DNA from: Loxodes magnus
Lineage: Eukaryota; Ciliophora; Karyorelictea; Loxodida; Loxodidae
Length of the DNA: 64,000 nt
Assembly: GCA_946699065.1 (NCBI GenBank)
Contig: CAMPDV010000078.1
Span: 434,001-498,000, forward strand
Direction: 5' to 3'
How positions within the stretch are numbered: position 1 is the first letter of the stretch; each line of letters starts with the position of its first letter. Made by a program: the position numbers and the translations under genes. Below are positions 1 through 13,139 of the stretch, piece after piece. The notes under the pieces are model-generated. The model did not search any database and was not told the DNA's origin. It was given only the letters and a program-made list of their open reading frames with translations.

Positions 1-235
1 ATTTTAATATTCTTTAAACATATAGAGAGTAAGTATTTTAATATTCTTTAAACATATAGAGAGTAAGTATTTTAATATTCTTTAAACATATAGAATGTAA
101 GTATTTTAATATTCTTTAAACATATAGAATGTAAGTATTTTAATATTCTTTTAAACTTATAGTTGGTAAGTATTTTAATATTCTTTTAAACATATAGTTG
201 GTAAGTATTTTAATATTCTTAAACAAATAGAGCGT
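1..235. repeat. 34-bp tandem repeat, about 6.5 copies
   Basis: A unit of 34 bases beginning ATTTTAATATTCTTTAAACA is repeated head to tail from the first base of the window. The first four copies differ by only a few bases; later copies are 35 bases with ATAGTTGG replacing ATAGAGAG, and the last is degenerate. The array probably continues beyond the left edge. It is noncoding satellite-like DNA; no gene is seen in it or in the following 1.1 kb. Confidence 0.95.
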
Positions 236-1280
236 ATTTATTAATATTGATAGTATGTAAGGTGTATTTATAGTTTTTTCTATTTACTAGATCGTAGGTT
301 TAGAATAATATTTATAGGAGGTGAGTTATTAATTATTTTATATAGAATGTATGTTAGTTTAAGGTTATTATAAAGGGGGTGAGTTTGTTTTTTAATGAGT
401 TTAAAATAGGACTCGTTGAAAAATCGAGTGGTTGTGAAATATTCTGAGTGAGTGAATGACTTTAAATACTTAATTTAACTTTACTTAATTTTAACTCTGC
501 TTAATTTGAACTCTACTAAATATATGTTTATTAATTAAGTATTTATATATAAGGGGTATTAAAGGTATTAATGATTAATAATAGTAAATCTTAGTATATC
601 TTAATATATTTTAGTATATCTAAATATATTTAAAAATATCTTGTATATCTTTAATATATCTTAATTTATCATTTGAATATATATTATTGCGTTTTTTATT
701 ATTAAGTTATATTATAATTGATATTTTATAATTGATATTTTTATTATATTTTGTTATTTGTTTTTGATTTTGTATAAGGTTGTATGAGTGTGGAGAATGA
801 GTATAAAAGGTTTAAAGTTATTTTTTAATAATGTTGTTTAAAGTATTGGAGTTAGAATATTTAGTATTGTAGTTTAATAATTATAAGTAGTTGTTAAGGA
901 TTTAAATTTTTTAAGGGTAAAAGTATTTTTTTAAAGAGTAATTAGAGGAAGGGTATATAATTTTGTTAAAGTTATAAAAATGTAAAAAGTTATAAAAGGC
1001 AAAAAAGCGTAAAAAGTGAAAGAAAGTTAAGGAGTAAAAAATTTTGTAAATTAAGACTGAAGATATTTTTTAAAATAAGAGGACAGAAAGAGTGTAGTTG
1101 TAAAGAAATGAGAAAGATATTTTTGTTTTTTAAATATTTTCTAATATAAAATCTTTTTTTTAATATGTATTAGATAATTTCTAAATTATTTAAAGTATTA
1201 AAATTGTTTAAATAATTAAATTTTTTGAATATAAATTTTTTTTTGTTTAAAAATTGTGAAATTGTAATTTTGTTTTTTTA

Positions 1281-1746
1281 TTCAGCGTTTTACACTATAG
1301 GGAATTTTTCGGATAGAACAAAAATTTTTTTTTGGAATTTTAAAAGAAGGATAGGATTTTTAGATTTTTAGATTTTTAGATTTTTAGATTTTTAGATTTT
1401 TAGATTTTTAGATTTTTAGATTTTTAGATTTTTAGATTTTTAGATTTTTAGATTTTTAGATTTTTAGATTTTTAGTAATCAATATTTTTTAATTTAATAA
1501 ATTTTTTAGATTATGAATTAGAAAATTCAAAAAGTAAAGATAATTAATTATTAATTTAATCTTTTTAATTTAATTTAAATAAATAAATTTTTATAATTTT
1601 AGTGGAGGTGAGGCTAAGAAAGTTCTAATCTATATCAGTTAATTTTTGTTTAACTGATAAAATCGATTTAAGATGTAAAAATTTAATTTTTGTTTTTCGC
1701 TCTGAATTTTATATTATAGAAAATTTTTCGGACGGAACAAAAATTT
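1281..1746. repeat. Direct repeat pair of about 48 bp, 416 bp apart
   Basis: Two similar stretches, roughly 1281–1330 and 1697–1746, share the core ATTTTTCGGA followed by GAACAAAAATTTT, preceded in both by a TATAG-like sequence. The octamer array lies between them. They could be the ends of a small element or a duplicated segment. No coding potential is evident. Confidence 0.6.
1355..1475. repeat. Octamer tandem repeat (GATTTTTA)n, about 15 copies
   Basis: About fifteen uninterrupted copies of the 8-base unit GATTTTTA. It is internal and lacks the G/C-rich strand typical of ciliate telomeres, so a simple microsatellite is the best reading. It lies between the two copies of the short direct repeat described next. 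Confidence 0.95.
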
Positions 1747-3040
1747 TAGAAATTTTGAATCAAGTTTATAAGTCTAAAGTTATTCTTATTAAAGTAAACC
1801 ATTTAGAATTTTTTAGATAATGCATAATATAGAGATTAGGAATATAAAAAATATTTTAATAATTAAATTTTTATTTTTTATTGTAGATTTACTACAGGAA
1901 CTTTTAAAGATAGACTAATATTTTAATAATTAAAAAAAATATTATTTATTTTATTTTTTTACTCTAAGTTTTTAATAAAAATATTTGTTTATTAGACTGA
2001 TGCTATATAAATATTTTTTAATAATAATTCATTAATTTAGTTTTTTATATTTAATAGTGATAAGGATGATAAATATCTCATTAATAAATATTTTAATGTT
2101 CATTTAAGAATTAAAAATCGCTAAAAAAAACAAATTAAAAATCAGAAAATTTATTTTCTTCTAAAAATAATTTAATTGCAAATATTAAATTATAAAATGA
2201 GAAAAAAATTTAATAGCAAAAAAAATTAAAATTTTTTAGACTATATCATATGAATCTTTATTCATACACCAATAAAATCTTAAAAATTTTAAATTTTTTA
2301 TAATGAAAGAAAACATTTTTTTAGCAGAAGATATGAAAAATTTTAATAAATATATTTGTTTATTCTAGAAAAAAACTAAATATATTAAGCTAAAATTTAT
2401 TATTAGTAATGCATTGCTTTCACAACAATTATTTTTAAATCTAAGTTTAGTGTTTAATAATATTAACTGTAATATTTAAAATTAAATTATAGTTAACTGA
2501 AATATTTTTATTTTCAAACCAAACAATTTTAGAAGTTAATTCTAAATAATTAAATATTAACTAATATTACTATAAAAAATTACTTTGCAATCTATAAAAC
2601 TAAAATTTTTTAATATTGTTAATCTTTTAAACATGTATAAAATATTGCAGAAATTTAATATAATGGTATAATGAAAGATTCTTATTAATTTTAAATTAAA
2701 ATAAATAATTTTATTAAATAAAATAAATTTAATTATTATGATACAAATTTTAAAAATACAATAGAATATGTTAATTTAGCATCAGAATAAATCATTTTAT
2801 AAAATAAATAAACAAACTAACAATGAAAAAAAAATGAAGCTAAAACTATAGAATATTCTAACTGCTCTGCATTTTAATTTAATTATTATAAAAGAAAATA
2901 TAAAAAGATAGAATTACATTGCAAAAACTGATAAAGACACATATTAAATACTATTTGAAGACTTAATTACTAAATTGTTGTCTTTAAAATATTTTAAATT
3001 AAGCTAAACATTAAAATAAAAGAACATAAATAATAAATAA
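1477..3040. other. AT-rich stretch, no gene seen
   Basis: Extremely AT-rich DNA in which I find no protein motif, RNA gene or clear repeat apart from the second copy of the short direct repeat. Open frames exist only because TAA and TAG are sense codons. Confidence 0.5.
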
Positions 3041-3049
3041 ATTTATTAT

Positions 3050-3082
3050 AGAGCGCGTAGAACCTCATTTATGTGCAGCTCT
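3050..3082 (-). repeat. Dispersed hairpin repeat, copy a (degenerate)
   Basis: A 33-base segment starting AGAGCGCGTAG and ending GCAGCTCT, next to an AATAAATTTATTATA-like flank. It is a diverged relative of the better copies at 3360, 43683 and 49652: the outer AGAGC/GCTCT arms pair but the inner stem is poor. The orientation given places the TTTA-rich flank downstream, as in the other copies. Confidence 0.7.
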
Positions 3083-3359
3083 TTATAATAAAAAAGAAAA
3101 ATAAATGATAAATTATAAATAACTAAGCTATTTTAATTTTTTTCATATTAAATTAAAAAAATTAAATCCTTCATCAACAGTAATTTTAAAATAAATAAAT
3201 TGTAAATCAAAACATCTTTAAAAAAATATCAAATAATTAAAAAAGATAAATAAAAATAATTTAATAAAAAACAAAAAATTATTAAAATTTAAGAATCCAG
3301 ATATATGTAGTTAAAAGCTTTATGCAAAATTAAAAGATTAAATAAATAAATTTGATTAT

Positions 3360-3807
3360 AGACCGCGCAGCACTCTCGTTGGTGCGCAGCTCTTTAAAAA
3401 AAATGTTTCATACTGACAAGAATGTTTGTTACTGATAAAATTATCAGATAATGATAAACCTTGTTCAATACTGATATAATTTTAGAATACTCGTAATCTT
3501 TAATACTTGCTGGAGGTCCAAGGACATGGCAGGATTGTGTCTCATTGCATCACCAAAGCAGAGGACGACATGCGTCAATTATGGATACTTAAATTCCCCA
3601 CCTCTGATGAAGCTCGCAATATTATTTATTTTTCGTTCCAGAATTAAAAATAAACGAAGCCGAGCAAAGCCAGTGTCGAAGGTCTAAGAATCTTATGTCT
3701 CGAGGTCAAACCAAAGCAGAGGAAGACATAAAGTCGATTATGGGTACTTAACTTCCCAACCTCTGATGAAGATGACCTTGTTGCTCACCTTCGAACAACT
3801 ATGGCGG
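3360..3807 (-). mobile_element. Hairpin-ended repeat element, copy 1 (about 450 bp)
   Basis: This segment is about 90% similar to 43683–44164, the clearest long repeat in the window. It starts (minus strand) at a GGCGGTT-complement end near 3807 and ends in the hairpin at 3360–3392, then a TATAATC + AAATTTATTTATTT tail. Inside is an imperfect direct duplication of about 68 bp (about 3549–3617 and 3707–3778), each copy with CAAAGCAGAGGA and CCTCTGATGAAG. On the minus strand one frame reads MSSSALV twice, once in each duplicate, so it may be coding or RNA. A terminal stem-loop plus short-repeat tail suggests a LINE- or SINE-type retroposon, but a Helitron-like end is not excluded. Confidence 0.75.
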
Positions 3808-4079
3808 TTTTAAAAAAATTTATTTAATAATTAATAAAAAAGCTATATTTAATAAATAAATAAAAGATGCATACAAAGTAATGATTTTTTATTATAATAG
3901 CTTAAATTATAAAAAATTCAATAATATAAAATTCAATAAAAAATTGAAATCTAACATCTTATGAAAAAAATTTTATTTTTTATTAATTCTTAACTATTTG
4001 AATTTTTTTGCAAAATAAAAAACAAAGGAATTTAATTCCTCGATATTTGAAAGATAATTATTAGATAATTTACGAAACT

Positions 4080-4500
4080 ATAACATAACATAACATAATT
4101 TATTAACGTTGTATCACCTTTATTTGATTTGCCATTAATCAAAAAGTTTAAAGTTTAAAATTGTCTTAAGTGTTATTCCATTTCTAATCTTTTTCCGAAT
4201 CTTCTTCTTAGAATATATATTTTTAGAAATAAGCTTACAGTCAATTCCGCTAATTTATTAAATTTGGATTTTATCTGTTCAATTCTCAGATTGACTGGGT
4301 GGAAATTCTTATTTTTTGTATTTATGTGTTAGAAATTAGGTTTGCGATTTTTCTTCAAGCTCTTATACGTTTCTTAAAAATTTAAAATTCTCCTATAACA
4401 TAACTTTGAGTTCTTAGAGTATGTTTTGCTAATCGTAATTTGATTGGGATGGATTCCGTTTAGAACAGACTTTTTGCAAGAAATGTTAAATTTTTCTATA
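4080..4500 (-). mobile_element. Retroposon 3' part, ORF1-like, (TTATG)n tail
   Basis: Read on the minus strand, this encodes a basic, helical C-terminal segment ending GKSNKGDTTLINYV and running into a short TTATG tandem tail near 4080–4105. The same ending occurs at 14905 (AKPNKGEVTLINY) and 55330 (GKPNKGDDTL), which ties these copies into one family. Only about 130 residues are recognisable, so the copy is probably 5'-truncated, as is common for LINE-type insertions. The upstream limit is uncertain. Confidence 0.7.
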
Positions 4501-7500
4501 TATGATACTAATTAATAAGATACGAAATAGTTTCTTAAACCAAAAGAATAATTAAAAAGATTTATAATAAATTTCTCTAAATATGAACTAAAAAATCCTA
4601 GAAAATTGTTTTGTATAAAGAAGTATAAATGTTTCATATTTATTTTATGTAAAGACTAGATAATAATGAAACCATAAGAAGTAATTAAAAAGTCTATATT
4701 AGTAAATTTCTTACTAAATTCATAAATTTTTTTAAGAGAAAAATCTTTAATAATAATTAAATAAACCTAAAAGTATAAAACTTATAAATAACTTTACTTT
4801 AATAACATTTTTATTGTATGTAGTTTCCGATCTAATTCAAATACTTAAATTTATATAAATTTAAGTTTATTAATATAAATTTCTTTTTCTTATTTTACTT
4901 TTATGTATCATGCTTTCATTATTACTCTCTTTTTATTCTACCTTCGGTTCTGTTTAATTTGATATACTTCTTTCAAATATTTAATTTATTTTCATAGTAA
5001 ATTCTTATGAAGATCCATTTCTAATTTTTATAAAAAGTAGAATATAAGTTTAATTAAATTTGATTTATGTTATTAATCTTTCAAATTTTTACCTGGAAAT
5101 TTTCAGAATGATTTCAAAATAAGTTCAAATAGTAGAAGCATTTGAAGATATGCATAAACATGTTTTACTTTCACTCATATAGAGATCATTTTTCACAGAA
5201 TAATACAGCAAATGTAATTCATATTGAAAACTACAAGAATCAGTTCGCAACTTCAAGAATGAGATTATTTCTTTCCTATATTGCTTATTTATTATAGTTA
5301 ATTTTAAAAAATTTCTAAGCTTCTTTTAGTTTTTCTTGGATTATCTATGTAGTCTGCATGACTCTAAAGCGTAAAATAGTTTCTTAATAAAATGAAGCTA
5401 AAATGTTATGTTTAATATAGTTCTGAATAGGAATATAAGTTAAAGTAATGAGTTGATATTAATAATTAATTTGATAGAGACAAAATAAATAAGATAAAAC
5501 TAATAAATAAGAATTAATTATATTAAGATTATAATTAAGCTATAAACATTTTTTATTTTCAAATTCTTATAGAATAGACTTTACAATATAAAGTGAATTA
5601 AGAAGCTTAGAATTTATTAACTAAAGCTAAACATATGAACACAATCAATTATTAATTAAAGAAAATATAGATAATCTAATAAAAGTAAAATTCTCTGACT
5701 AGTAAAGTTTTAGATAAAGCATACTCTTTTATAAGAGTGCCTGCTAAATTGTTTGTGAAGTGTTTTAACTTATAAAGTTATAGCATACAGTGTGAAAAAG
5801 TAAATAAAATGAGTCTTTGAAGCAAATACAGAGAAATGTATATCATATTAATTTAAGATAAATATTTTGGTCAGATTTTATTTAAATTTCATTAGAATAT
5901 TTAAAATTCTCTTTTTGAAGTTATATTTTCTATATTAAACTTCCTAAAATTAATTAAAATATGCCTTAATATCATAAGTTAATGAATAATAGCTTAAACA
6001 ACTAATAAATTCAAATTAATATTGGAAATTAACTTACTAGTTTTGAAAAGAAATTAGTATATAATGATTTAAACATTTAAAAGAAAATTAAACAATACTT
6101 TAATTTTAATAAAATTTAGATTATTTTATGCATTTTCAAAATAATATATTAGAAGTTTAGCTATTGGAAAAATTTAAGCTGCTTGCAAATATCAAATTAA
6201 AAAACTACTGAAGGAGATAAAAGTAAAGATATTTTAAAAGGAAATATTTAGAATGACACAAATAACTTAATAATTGAATAATAAAAAACATCATTATTAG
6301 TTAAATAATAATAAAGAAAAAAGATTAAAAAAATTAAAATTAAATATATTTAAAACAACTGAAGTTTTTGCATATCTTATTAAAGAAAAAAAAAACTAAA
6401 TTAAATAAAAATTCATAAATATTAATATCTTTTATTTTGCTGATAAATCCTTAAAATATTATTTTATATATAAAATGTATTAGTGTTTTATAAGAAACCA
6501 AACTAAATGTTGGAAAAAATAATAAACTATAATTAGAGAAATTTAGGAAAATTTATTATTTTAAATGATATTTTAAATAAATATTAAAATATTTTAATTA
6601 AATGTAAAGATAAAGTATGTAAAAAATTATATAACCTAGATTTAACTTTAAAAATATGTTAAGGATAACTAAAGTTAAATGAAAAAGTAAATGGAAAACT
6701 TAAAAAATTAAATTTTTCCATAAAAATGATTATAAAAACTACTTATAATTTAATTGACGCTATCAGTTTCTAAAAAATTATTTAAAAATATTAGTAAAAG
6801 AAAAATCATAAAGTGTAAATTAATAAATAATCAAAAAAATATATTAATAAAATTTTAATTTTAAATTACTAATTTACAATCTAAATTATATCAATAAGGA
6901 ATAAATTCCTTCTTATTTTTAGTTTAAATATATTCCTTTCTATTAAAAATAATATAAACTTATTTTTCTAAACATTTCAGACAAAATTAATTATAAAAAT
7001 CTCTTTTATAATTAATTAAAAACTCTATTAAGTTAATAAAATTTAATTTATACTTTTATCAAAGAGATATTCTTTCTAATTATATTATAGCAAGTGGTTT
7101 ATTTATTATATTTTCGAATATATATAGAAATTAAAAAAATAAATTAGACTAGAATTTTAAAGTTTTGTATTATAAGAAATGTATTTTATATATAGTAAAT
7201 TTATACAAGAATGATATAGTAAATAAAGAAATTAATAAATATAAGCATCATTAATGGACTCTTTATATCTATTATATAAATATTTAATTTCTTATTATAT
7301 TTTAAATAATATATTTTTCTGTTTTATATCTTTATATAATAGTTCTAATTTATTTTTCATAAAATTTTAGCTTAGCAAAATCTCTATAAGTTAAAAAATA
7401 TTTGTATTTCAAATTTAAAATATTTTTTATTGTAAAATTATCAAAAATGTACTAAAAATTGTCATATGATTTTAAGCTACAATAAGAATAAAAGAAAGTA

Positions 7501-8440
7501 TTAAATTATGTTAGAATAGCATTTAGAAAATATAGTTATATTTATTAAATATATTAAATAACTTAAAAAATAATTTAATTTTCTTTAATTTTAAACATTT
7601 TAAGCATAGTAAAGCTTTAAATAATTTTAAATTATATATAGAAATAAATAATACTATTTTAATAAAAATTATAAATCAAATATTTAAATTAAATTAATAT
7701 AACTTTCAAATTTAATTTAAGATTATTTTTATTGCTTATTATTATTATTTTTTATATTTATTTATTTATAGTTTTTATTATTAGATTCTAAATATTTTTA
7801 ATAATATAATTTATTATTTAGAATTTATTTATTTCAATACATTTGTTTTATTTATAATTTTGTGATTAAATTATGAATTTTTAATGTTTATCATATTCTT
7901 TTAGAATAAAAATTATATTATAAATTGTTAAATTCTTATCATAATAACTTATTTATTATTCAATCCTAATTAATTTTCTTAAAATTTAGATTCAATTAAT
8001 TTAATTCTAGCAAATATCTTTCAATAAACTAAGTTTTTTCACTAATAAATATATTTTAATATATTGTTTCTATAGTTTTAAATTATGTATTTTCAAATAG
8101 TCATATTCTATTAAAAAATTGCGCCGAAGTTTTATAAAGTTCGAAAAGGTTATTTTATTGCTAATTTTTCACTTTCATTTCTTTTTTTATTCTAGATAAA
8201 TTTTACTAAATCTTTATTACTAAAATATCAGATCTACTTTTTTTCTAAACTATATTATAGAGATTAAGTTTCAATGAAATAATAGTAACTAAAAATAGTA
8301 TTATTTTAATCTTTTATTAGTATTATCGAATCACTTTTTTACTTAAAAATCCAAAATTTGAGGGGAAAATAAATGTCTATGATTTTAATGAAGAGAAATA
8401 ACAATATTATATGAGGACATTTGATATCTAAAATTTTAGA
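4500..8440. other. Long AT-rich stretch, no gene seen
   Basis: Almost 4 kb without a recognisable protein or RNA. At 8112–8140 a 25-base stretch (TTGCGCCGAAGTTTTATAAAG) resembles the region after the zinc knuckle of the element at 33810–34680 and may be a small relic of it. The remainder is AT-rich sequence with no clear tandem structure. Confidence 0.5.
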
Positions 8441-8449
8441 TAAAATAAC

Positions 8450-9424
8450 ATATTAATTGATGCTATTATAATTATATAAAATTATTTCTCCGTTATTAGG
8501 GAATTTCATCCTGTCAGGATTACATCGCTTTAAACTCCTCATTTTTCGCAAAAATGTTTGGGGCAACAGGAAGATTATACGTTCCCATTCGCGGGTTTTT
8601 TAATAGGTTTTCCGTCCTACATTTCTGTCAAATCTTGGTTATAACTTCATCTACTTCCTCTTATAAATACTTCATTCTTGTTGCAAAAGAACTTTTTCAA
8701 CCTAATTTTTTCTGCTTGCTTTGTTATCAGAAATCCTGCTATTTCTATTGAAACTTCCGACTGTTCTATATAGGTGTTATTGGCTTTGTATCAAAAACAT
8801 CTCTTCCTGATCGGAATTAGTCTCATTCGAGGTTAAGCTTAGTATTCGACAACCATTGGGTTAAATCCATTATTCAGCTATTCCATTCTTGATCTTTTAG
8901 GATTTGAATTTTCTATTTTTATTTCCCTACTTAATCCCTCGACTAAGTTTTGTTCTTATCTTTGTGGTGTTGGATGCTGAAGAACACATCTATTGAGAGC
9001 TCATATTTGTCTATACAATCCCCGTCCATTTAATTATTTTCTTCTACCTTGAAAATTAGTTTTTTCGTTCAAGTTCTTCAACTTTAAACCTCTTCATGGA
9101 TGTTCACCGCATTCAATGCAAACTACGCTACATCAACTTGCTCGTAATTGAAGCATAATGATCTTAACTTGTCATGCAATAACATTTTCTGTTTCTTTCG
9201 AGGTATCTTTTCCGTGTTAAGAGTTTGTGGAATATTTTGTCATTTAGCCCGCTTTGGAAGTTGTTAGGTCTTTTATTATTTTTTTGGCTGATCAAAAAGT
9301 TGATTAAAATTAAATTAAAGACTTGAAGTTATAAGAAGTGGCATCTCGCTTCCTCTCCTCCTTTTTGTCTTTGGAAGAGGTGGTAAAGAAGCCCTATTGG
9401 ATGTTTATTCTTGTTTGGCTACAT
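8450..9424 (-). CDS. ORF1-like protein of a retroposon, broken frames
   Basis: A stretch of higher base complexity reads on the minus strand from an ATG at 9424. The N-terminus is basic and proline-rich (MQPNKNKHPIG, then LPPLPKTKRRR), followed by lysine/glutamine/glutamate-rich segments expected to form coiled coil. The reading frame shifts several times, so this is probably a decayed copy. The architecture (basic proline-rich start, coiled coil) resembles the ORF starting at 33751 (MAGKKDFLPPPQNMRKPKG). I found no reverse transcriptase or nuclease. It could alternatively be a host coiled-coil gene; no catalytic motif is visible. Confidence 0.5.
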
Positions 9425-9759
9425 ATAAATTATGTAATTTATAATTATCAAGCTAGAAGAAACTTAAAACTCAATAAAGTTAATAACTTAAAACTAATTA
9501 ATTATTAGATTAAAACTCTTTAAATAAAATTAGTTTTAAAAAAAGCTTACCAAGTTTTATAACTTTTAAGAAAGCATCATAAACGTTTTTGTATTCTAAG
9601 TTTTTAAATCTAAATTTTATTTTTCAATTTAAATTATTAAATTAAAAATTTTAAAGTTAATAATCTTAATGAAATTAAGCTTTTAATGTTGCTTCAATAA
9701 AGGCTTATAATTAGTGTTAGAATATTCAATTTAAGATTGATAGTTTAATTAAAAATGCT

Positions 9760-11850
9760 TTTAAAGTTTCTATCTAATAGAGGACAAAAATTCAATCTCT
9801 ATAGACATATTTCACATTTCAAATGACGTGGATCATCATGCAAAGCAACTTTCAATATTTATGAGAAAGATGTAAAACATATAGGACATCCTGTCTCATC
9901 TTCCATTTGCTACCATATTTTTTCTTTTTCTTGGTTGAAGATTCCTACTATTAAAATAGCTTTTTCTATATTATTCTATATTTCATCTTATATTTCTTCC
10001 TGTTTTTCTTCACTTTCTTTTATTTACTTTTGCTGTATATCCTGATTTTGTTCTTATAGTTTATCCTAATTACATTATTATAAGACTTATTTATTTTTTA
10101 ACTGATTTTCTTTCATTTTTCCAATTCATATCGTAACTGTTAAGCTTAGGAAGTCTTTCCTTGAAAGCCTCATATACTGCACTATCTTAAGAAGCTGTTC
10201 TTTCAATTATAAGTAAAATAAATTTTACTCCTAAAGGTAGTGAAAGATTTTCTTCTTTACAAACATCTAATATCTCTTTGAGAGCTCAAGCACTTTCTTC
10301 ACTTTTGCTAGACTTAAAATAATAATTTTCCATTCTTTGCTATTTTAGGATGTATGAATTTGATTTGAAAAGTGAGAACTTAAGGTTTGATAAACATTTG
10401 ACACTTATTTAGTTTACTTTACTTTTCCTATTCAGTTTATTGAGCACTAAGAACGTTTTAAATATTTTAGCGTATTCTCTAATCTAAAAGAGGCGTAAAA
10501 GCATTTGATTATACTAAAATAAGCATCAGCTCTCCTATTAGAACAGCATGTCTATTAAGTTTAATAACTCCTAGATAAATTCTGCAACTCCTGCATCACT
10601 TAAGGAGTTTTTCACACTTGCACAGATGGCTAAATATAGAGTAGAATTCCCTTCAAATCTTTACAATTTTCCCTTACTAAAGATAAATTCTTACTTTTAT
10701 TATATAAACTAGGAATTCCTCTAAGTCTCTAAAATGCTGTTCTGAAACAATCCAACATAAAACTACAACTTCTTAGCGTATTTTGCACTGAATTTTCTGC
10801 TTTTTTTTGTAAATATTCAATCAGTTAGTCTCTTTCTAATATGCCTTCCACTTCAAGACTTGGAATATTTCTAGCAATTCTTTCCCAAATCATTCTTAGG
10901 CTTTATAATCCATCAAATGTTATATTTTATTGAAGAGAAAAATAAACCATAAAAAAAGCCATAAGTTGGTTATTTAAGAACGTTTTACTATTTCAGAATC
11001 TCCCATATTATAAAGCATGAAGTTAAAGTCACTAGAATGAAGAGAGTTTATATAATCTTTATATTTTATAGCTGCTTCAAGAGTCATCTCTCTTCATCAT
11101 CAGTTCTTCTAATAGCTATATTCCTTATAGTTTCTACTAAAAGTTTATCAAGTCAGATACTTTCACTGATTATTCTCTTAGAATTTCTTATACAGTGTTA
11201 TCATAGCCCGTATATAAGTTAAATATTTGTCTTCCCCTAATCTATTATAAACCACTAGAACACTATGAATACATGCTAGATAAGGCAAAACATTTCAAGA
11301 AAATTTTTTTCCTCTCTGATCTTATCAATCTATTCTATGCGTCAGGTTCTAGATGTACGAAAGATGATATTAATCAGTTTTCGTTCTCTGGAAATTTCTC
11401 TCTCCAAAATACATTATCTATTATTCTGCAGGTAATAATCCTAGAACACCTCCTAATTTCATCCATTATTTGTTCTACATAAAAAACAGGTACAATGTCC
11501 GTTTGTAATGATACATCTATTTCTGGTAATTAAAAACGAACACCAGATATTCATCAGCTTCAGTTTTACCATAATAGGCTTTAAAAGTATCATTAAGCAT
11601 TTAAAATACTACATTTTGTCTCAATCAATTTTATTTCTCAGCCAGCCCACTACTTTGGAGATGCTATCTAATAACTCATTATAGGAGACAGGCAATATTA
11701 ATAAGATATTTAAAGTACAGAAATTTTTAGCTAAATGGCAATAAAAAATGTTAATAAATTTATAATATAAGAAAGATATTATAAAAATAATAAGAATATG
11801 TGATATTAAGACAGAAAATTTATTTAAGAAATTAAAAAGAAGCACTGATA
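9760..11850 (-). CDS. Helical-repeat protein with C-terminal RING-like finger
   Basis: A long minus-strand reading frame in reassigned code. Its N-terminal part is hydrophobic and helical (LLDSISKVVGWLRNKID), then come long amphipathic helices (DIVPVFYVEQIMDEIRRC, SLRMIWERIARNIPSLEVEG, LAICASVKNSLSDAGVAEF), reminiscent of HEAT/ARM folds. Near the C-terminus CPICFTSFS is followed after a histidine by HLKCEICLQRL and FCP, spaced like a RING-type zinc finger, suggesting an E3 ubiquitin ligase. The central 1.1 kb (about 11500–10560) is one continuous frame; outside it a few single-base frame changes are needed, one at a GGG run near 10640 and one at an A run near 11600. Start and stop are not certain. 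The RING reading is better supported than the repeat-fold reading. Confidence 0.6.
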
Positions 11851-12429
11851 AAATAAGGTCTGCAATGATAGCAAATGAAAATAAGAAACAAAAAAAATTT
11901 GGAGATGATTATAAATTAAAAGAAGACTAATGGTAGATTGAAGAGTATATTAAGGGAAATCGATTTGATAATACATGGATGTACGATATAAAGAGTGTAA
12001 ATTGAGGGAAGAGATAAGACATTTAACTTAGAAAAACATTATCATTAAATTGAAATTAAAAGATAAAATTTGGAAATAAACGAAAAAAAAATTTTAAATA
12101 TTTAAATATTAAAAGTAATTGAAAGATATATTTTAAAACAAAAATAGAAAAAAAATTAAAGAATAAATTAAATGTCAAACTACTGTTCGAAATAAATAAG
12201 TAAAAGGTAAAATAAAATTTATAAATAAAGAATCAAATCTAAAATTAAATATTATTTTTAAAATAAGCAAATAAAAATAAGTTTGAAGTGTAAAATAAAT
12301 TAGAAATTTAATATACGAAAAATTTATGAAATGAATAAGGAAAATTGATAAAAGCGGAATCTTATTATTAATATAATAAAAAGAGTAAAACAAATGTAAA
12401 AGAAAGTAAATATGAGAAATTTAATATAA

Positions 12430-12930
12430 TGTTGGAAAAAGCAGCAAAAAGGATGAAAATAGTATTTGGTTTTTAGGTTATTGCTTTTAGTTTTTTGGTT
12501 TCTTGCTTTTAATTTTTGGTTTATTGTCTTTTAATTTTTGGCTTCTTGTTCTTTTTTTTTGGTTTCAAGTTTTTGGTTTTTGGTTCTTGTCTTTTGTTTT
12601 AATATTTTTTGTTTTTTTGTTTTTTTGTTTCTAGCTTTAATTTTTAGTTTTTAGTTTCTTGTTCCTGGTTTTTGGCTTTTTTATTTTAATTTTTTGGTTT
12701 CTTGTTTTTAACTTTTTCTTTTAGTTTTAGTTTCTTTTTTTTGTTTTTGCATTTCGGTTTCTTTTTTGGTTTCTTTTTTTGTTTTTTATGCCTTTTAGTT
12801 TTTGGTTTCTTTTTTGTGGTTTCTTCCTTTTTTTGTTTTTTTTTTTTTATGCTTTTTGGTTTTAGGTTTCTTTTTTTTAAGTTTTGTTTTTTGGTTTCTT
12901 GTTTTTTATTTTTTTCTTTTTGGCTTACAA
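12430..12930. repeat. Pyrimidine-rich low-complexity tract
   Basis: About 500 bases made almost only of T with GG and C interspersed, repeating variants of GGTTTCTTGTTTTT. The opposite strand would read as a lysine/glutamine/asparagine-rich chain, but with no flanking domain that I can recognise. It is best described as a degenerate tandem or low-complexity repeat with strong strand asymmetry. Confidence 0.85.
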
Positions 12931-13139
12931 AATTAAATTTTATTTTATTATTAAATTAAATAAAGATTTTTCTTTTTTTTTCTTTTCATAATTAGTTTCT
13001 AAAACCCGGCTTAAATCTTCAATTTTAAATTTTAAAACTAAATTTATCAAAATTTACAAAAAATAAGATGATTGATGTTAACAGATACAAAAAATATTCT
13101 TTCACTATTTATTTAGAATAATATTAAATATTTTAATAT

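Noticed and set aside
1-235. 34-bp repeats as a CRISPR array
   Set aside because: The repeats are directly contiguous without unique spacers and the genome is eukaryotic.
1355-1475. Octamer array as an internal or terminal telomere
   Set aside because: The unit GATTTTTA has no G-run, the array is not at the sequence end, and flanks continue as ordinary AT-rich DNA.
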